In this document: positions 62,801 through 64,000 of the stretch, one piece after another | Numbering within the stretch: position 1 is the first letter of the stretch | How the letters are laid out: the number at the start of each line of letters is the position of its first letter | Translations under genes and position numbers: made by a program | DNA from: Scytonematopsis contorta HA4267-MV1 | GTDB taxonomy: Bacteria; Cyanobacteriota; Cyanobacteriia; Cyanobacteriales; Nostocaceae | Assembly (NCBI GenBank): GCA_019359035.1 | Contig: JAHHIC010000053.1 | Coordinates: 1 to 64,000 of the forward strand | DNA: 64,000 nucleotides | Reading direction: 5' to 3' | Notes under the pieces: model-generated | Databases searched by the model: none | Told to the model about the DNA's origin: nothing | What the model saw: only the letters and a program-made list of their open reading frames with translations

Positions 62801-64000
62801 TGGAGATTTGCAAATTGCAGCTAATAATATAAAACTCGACAATCAAGCTAAAATCGCAGCAGAGACTGTTGGGGGTAATAGTGGTGATATTAAATTAACA
62901 AATTTAAATTCATTGCAGTTAAATAATTCCCAAATTTCAACTTCCACCATTGATGGCAAAAGTGGCGATATTTCAATTAATGCTAGAGAACAAGTTAATA
63001 TCAATAATGCGAGCCAAATAAATGCGAGCGCTAACGGAACTGGTAATGCTGGCTATGTAGAAATCAATGCATCAAATTTAAATGTAGATAATAACTCGCG
63101 AATTTCCAGTTCCTCAAAATCCGGTCAAAGTAGCGATATTCTGCTCACTGGTTTAAATTCGTTGCTAGTAAATAACAGTGAAATTACAGCATCTACCGAA
63201 AATGGATACGCGGGTAACTTAAGCATTGATGCTAGTAATTATATTACATTAACTGGCAAAGGTGGCTTATCGGTACAAGCAACTGCTGGTGGGATAGCAG
63301 GTAATTTGACTGCCACCACTGGTAAATTTAATATCGAAAATGGAGCAGAAGTTAACGTCAGTAGTCCATCCGGACAAGCTGGAAACTTAGATATCACTGC
63401 TAATAATTTGTTTTTGTCACAGGGTTCAATTTTTGCAGAAACTGGTATTGCTAATACCGACCCAGATGTGTCGGGTGCTAATATCCGTTTGAACGTCGAA
63501 GATTTATTCATGATGCAAAATAATAGCCTGATTTCCGCAGAAGCTTTTAATACTGCAACAGGTGGTAATATTACGATAAACAACCCTAACGGTTTTATTG
63601 TGGCTATCGCGGATGAAAATAGCGATATCACAGCGAATGCTCGCAGGGGAAATGGTGGTAGCATCAACATTACTACCCAAGGCATTTTTGGTTTGGATTA
63701 CCGACTGCAAAGAACTCCTAAAAGCGATATCACAGCTAGTTCCGAATTTGGTTTAAATGGTAGTGTAACAATTGATACAATAAATGTTGACCCTAGCCAA
63801 GGTTTAGTCGAGTTACCAGTAAATTTTGCAGACCCTTCTACACAGGTAGCCCAAGGTTGTGGGACGGGTAGCAAAGTCGCAAACCGTAACAGTCAATTTA
63901 TCATTACAGGACGTGATGGGTTACCAAAAAAACCCAACGACTTATTTACAGGAGGTCAGGTACTAGTAGATTTGTATGATGTGCAGCCACCATTGGAAAC
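59817..64000 (+). CDS. Two-partner-secretion (filamentous haemagglutinin N-terminal domain) protein, cut by window end
   Basis: The frame is open from ATG 59817 to the window end (about 1394 codons). Residues 1-27 are a signal peptide ending AVA before Gln. Residues about 30-140 are the TPS secretion domain ([34 protein letters not shown]). The rest is a long right-handed beta-helix with many GNI.I.A/SGDI-type strands and Asn/Gly turns ([36 protein letters not shown]). The last visible part, [20 protein letters not shown] followed by [12 protein letters not shown], is the C-terminal region typical of the cyanobacterial family, so little is missing. It is expected to be exported through an outer-membrane TpsB pore, and may serve in adhesion or sheath function. 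Confidence 0.87.
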   Translation, partial: MKKSISPLCLLSSFVFIFPILTEVAVAQIVPDNTLPVNSKVMPGCITCTIDGGTVRGVNLFHSFQEFSVPNGGDAFFNNGLDIQNILTRVTGNNISNIDGLIRANGSANLFLLNPNGIVFGQNASLNIGGSFTATTASGFKFANGSEFSAINPEAPPLLTINITPGLQYGNITTGNIQNEANLAVESGKNLTLFSNTITNTGSLVAPSGSVFMLGNQLNLLSNTNIDVSGASGGGTVLIGGDSQSQGVVTKAQNTIVDKNVTINANATNNGNGGKVIVSADKDTNFDGTISARGGEFGGNGGFVEVSGKQNLGFQGFVDVGASLGKAGQLLLDSGNIMIRNTNTNDGELGNNEILDSDGSNNTFFISADALANAWNSGNVTLTATNNINLKNTQIEAESPYNLAFQAETIDLQNAVVRNFGLGSISLEAGGAVTLLNSKIYTNLTAFSNNVNPTRPPKGGNITIRAGSFSMRETEGDSNLENLFSLVTGDTGNPTGEPGDISIQTTGDVTLQGQVGLVSVHYPFHFVSDGSPLPDEKSGNITVEARSISLLDGGYINNFALNLAKGGTIRLKVTNDIVLSDRLEDGVRPSMIVSGASSIRDAGDIFIETGRLILQNDSLINSLSFGFSNPGNIQITASEAVLISNNSNLNRFGIKPGISSNILDPSPYGLLLYGPYVEKGERAGNISINTKLFQIADRAVINTSTSHPKAPGGNITINAETLEASQGSQFLANSSTDAAAGNITIKASEQASFSNTDTGLFANTQGGKSGIIRVNTNSLFLNDGATFNTSTTGDGAGGDIYVNTNIFSLRNGSQLLSKTSAGGNAGNINIEASQVNLDGVGSGFFANTESNSTGDSGNIFVKSPTLLVENGAGIAVNSQGTGIGGSIEILSNNLNLNNRGFISAETFNTKGGNIQLQNLNLLQLNNNSKISASTVDGVGGLVSINATDSINLGNGSNISAQATGAGSAGDLEIITGLFNIDNSKVTLSAEKTGNAGDLQIAANNIKLDNQAKIAAETVGGNSGDIKLTNLNSLQLNNSQISTSTIDGKSGDISINAREQVNINNASQINASANGTGNAGYVEINASNLNVDNNSRISSSSKSGQSSDILLTGLNSLLVNNSEITASTENGYAGNLSIDASNYITLTGKGGLSVQATAGGIAGNLTATTGKFNIENGAEVNVSSPSGQAGNLDITANNLFLSQGSIFAETGIANTDPDVSGANIRLNVEDLFMMQNNSLISAEAFNTATGGNITINNPNGFIVAIADENSDITANARRGNGGSINITTQGIFGLDYRLQRTPKSDITASSEFGLNGSVTIDTINVDPSQGLVELPVNFADPSTQVAQGCGTGSKVANRNSQFIITGRDGLPKKPNDLFTGGQVLVDLYDVQPPLE

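Noticed and set aside
1-64000. tRNA genes, CRISPR arrays, full insertion sequences
   Set aside because: None recognised by eye beyond the RAYT unit and small non-coding repeats; a covariance-model scan would be needed to exclude tRNAs and small RNAs.

Overview
The window comes from a filamentous, heterocyst-forming, phycoerythrin-containing cyanobacterium (Nostocales; Calothrix, Tolypothrix or Rivularia-like). The evidence is AT-rich DNA full of heptanucleotide short tandem repeats (STRRs), phycocyanin and phycoerythrin genes, pebA/pebB, CpeR, and a 30-codon reading frame ending in the heterocyst inhibitor pentapeptide RGSGR. I had no database access; family names rest on motifs and recalled sequences.

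Layout. 1-2.0 kb: end of an rRNA operon (5S), a GC-rich paired repeat and a patS-like micro-gene. 2-14.9 kb: glycosyltransferase, P-type ATPase, response regulator, ChaB-like, CAAD, BON and duplicated glycine-zipper proteins, a REP palindrome array beside its presumed RAYT transposase, aldolase and lipocalin-like protein. 15-23.3 kb: two pentapeptide-repeat genes, the second frameshifted into a NuiA-like region, two Uma2 nucleases, and a P450-TetR pair. 23.4-38.2 kb: phycobilisome region 1, with cpcB-cpcA-two rod linkers-cpcE-cpcF, pebA-pebB, several CpcS/CpeS-type lyases, and a small cluster of a divergent phycobiliprotein, HEAT protein, ankyrin protein and lyase-like protein. 38.6-51.4 kb: one minus-strand biosynthetic cluster. 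52.3-59.6 kb: phycobilisome region 2, cpeC-cpeD-two CpcD-domain proteins-cpeS-cpeT-cpeR, an unusual coiled-coil linker and convergent cpeY. 59.8 kb to the end: an incomplete TPS-type secreted protein.

The most notable system is the 38.6-51.4 kb cluster: ScoE/Rv0097-type Fe(II)/2-oxoglutarate dioxygenase, FcoT/ScoD-type hot-dog protein, stand-alone ACP, two NRPS modules, acyl ligase and MFS exporter. This is the gene set of the actinobacterial isonitrile lipopeptides (Sco, and Rv0097-Rv0101/kupyaphore). Adenylation codes read from the sequence suggest ornithine then an aromatic residue (tyrosine-like), with thioesterase release rather than the reductive release known from actinobacteria. The product would be a metal-binding diisonitrile lipodipeptide; this is inference.

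The phycobilisome genes form a coherent set: PebA and PebB make phycoerythrobilin, CpcE/F, CpeS, CpeT and CpeY are lyases or chaperones, CpeC/CpeD-type linkers assemble rods, and CpeR activates phycoerythrin genes. cpeBA itself is not in the window. Repeats repeatedly abut or overwrite gene 3' ends.
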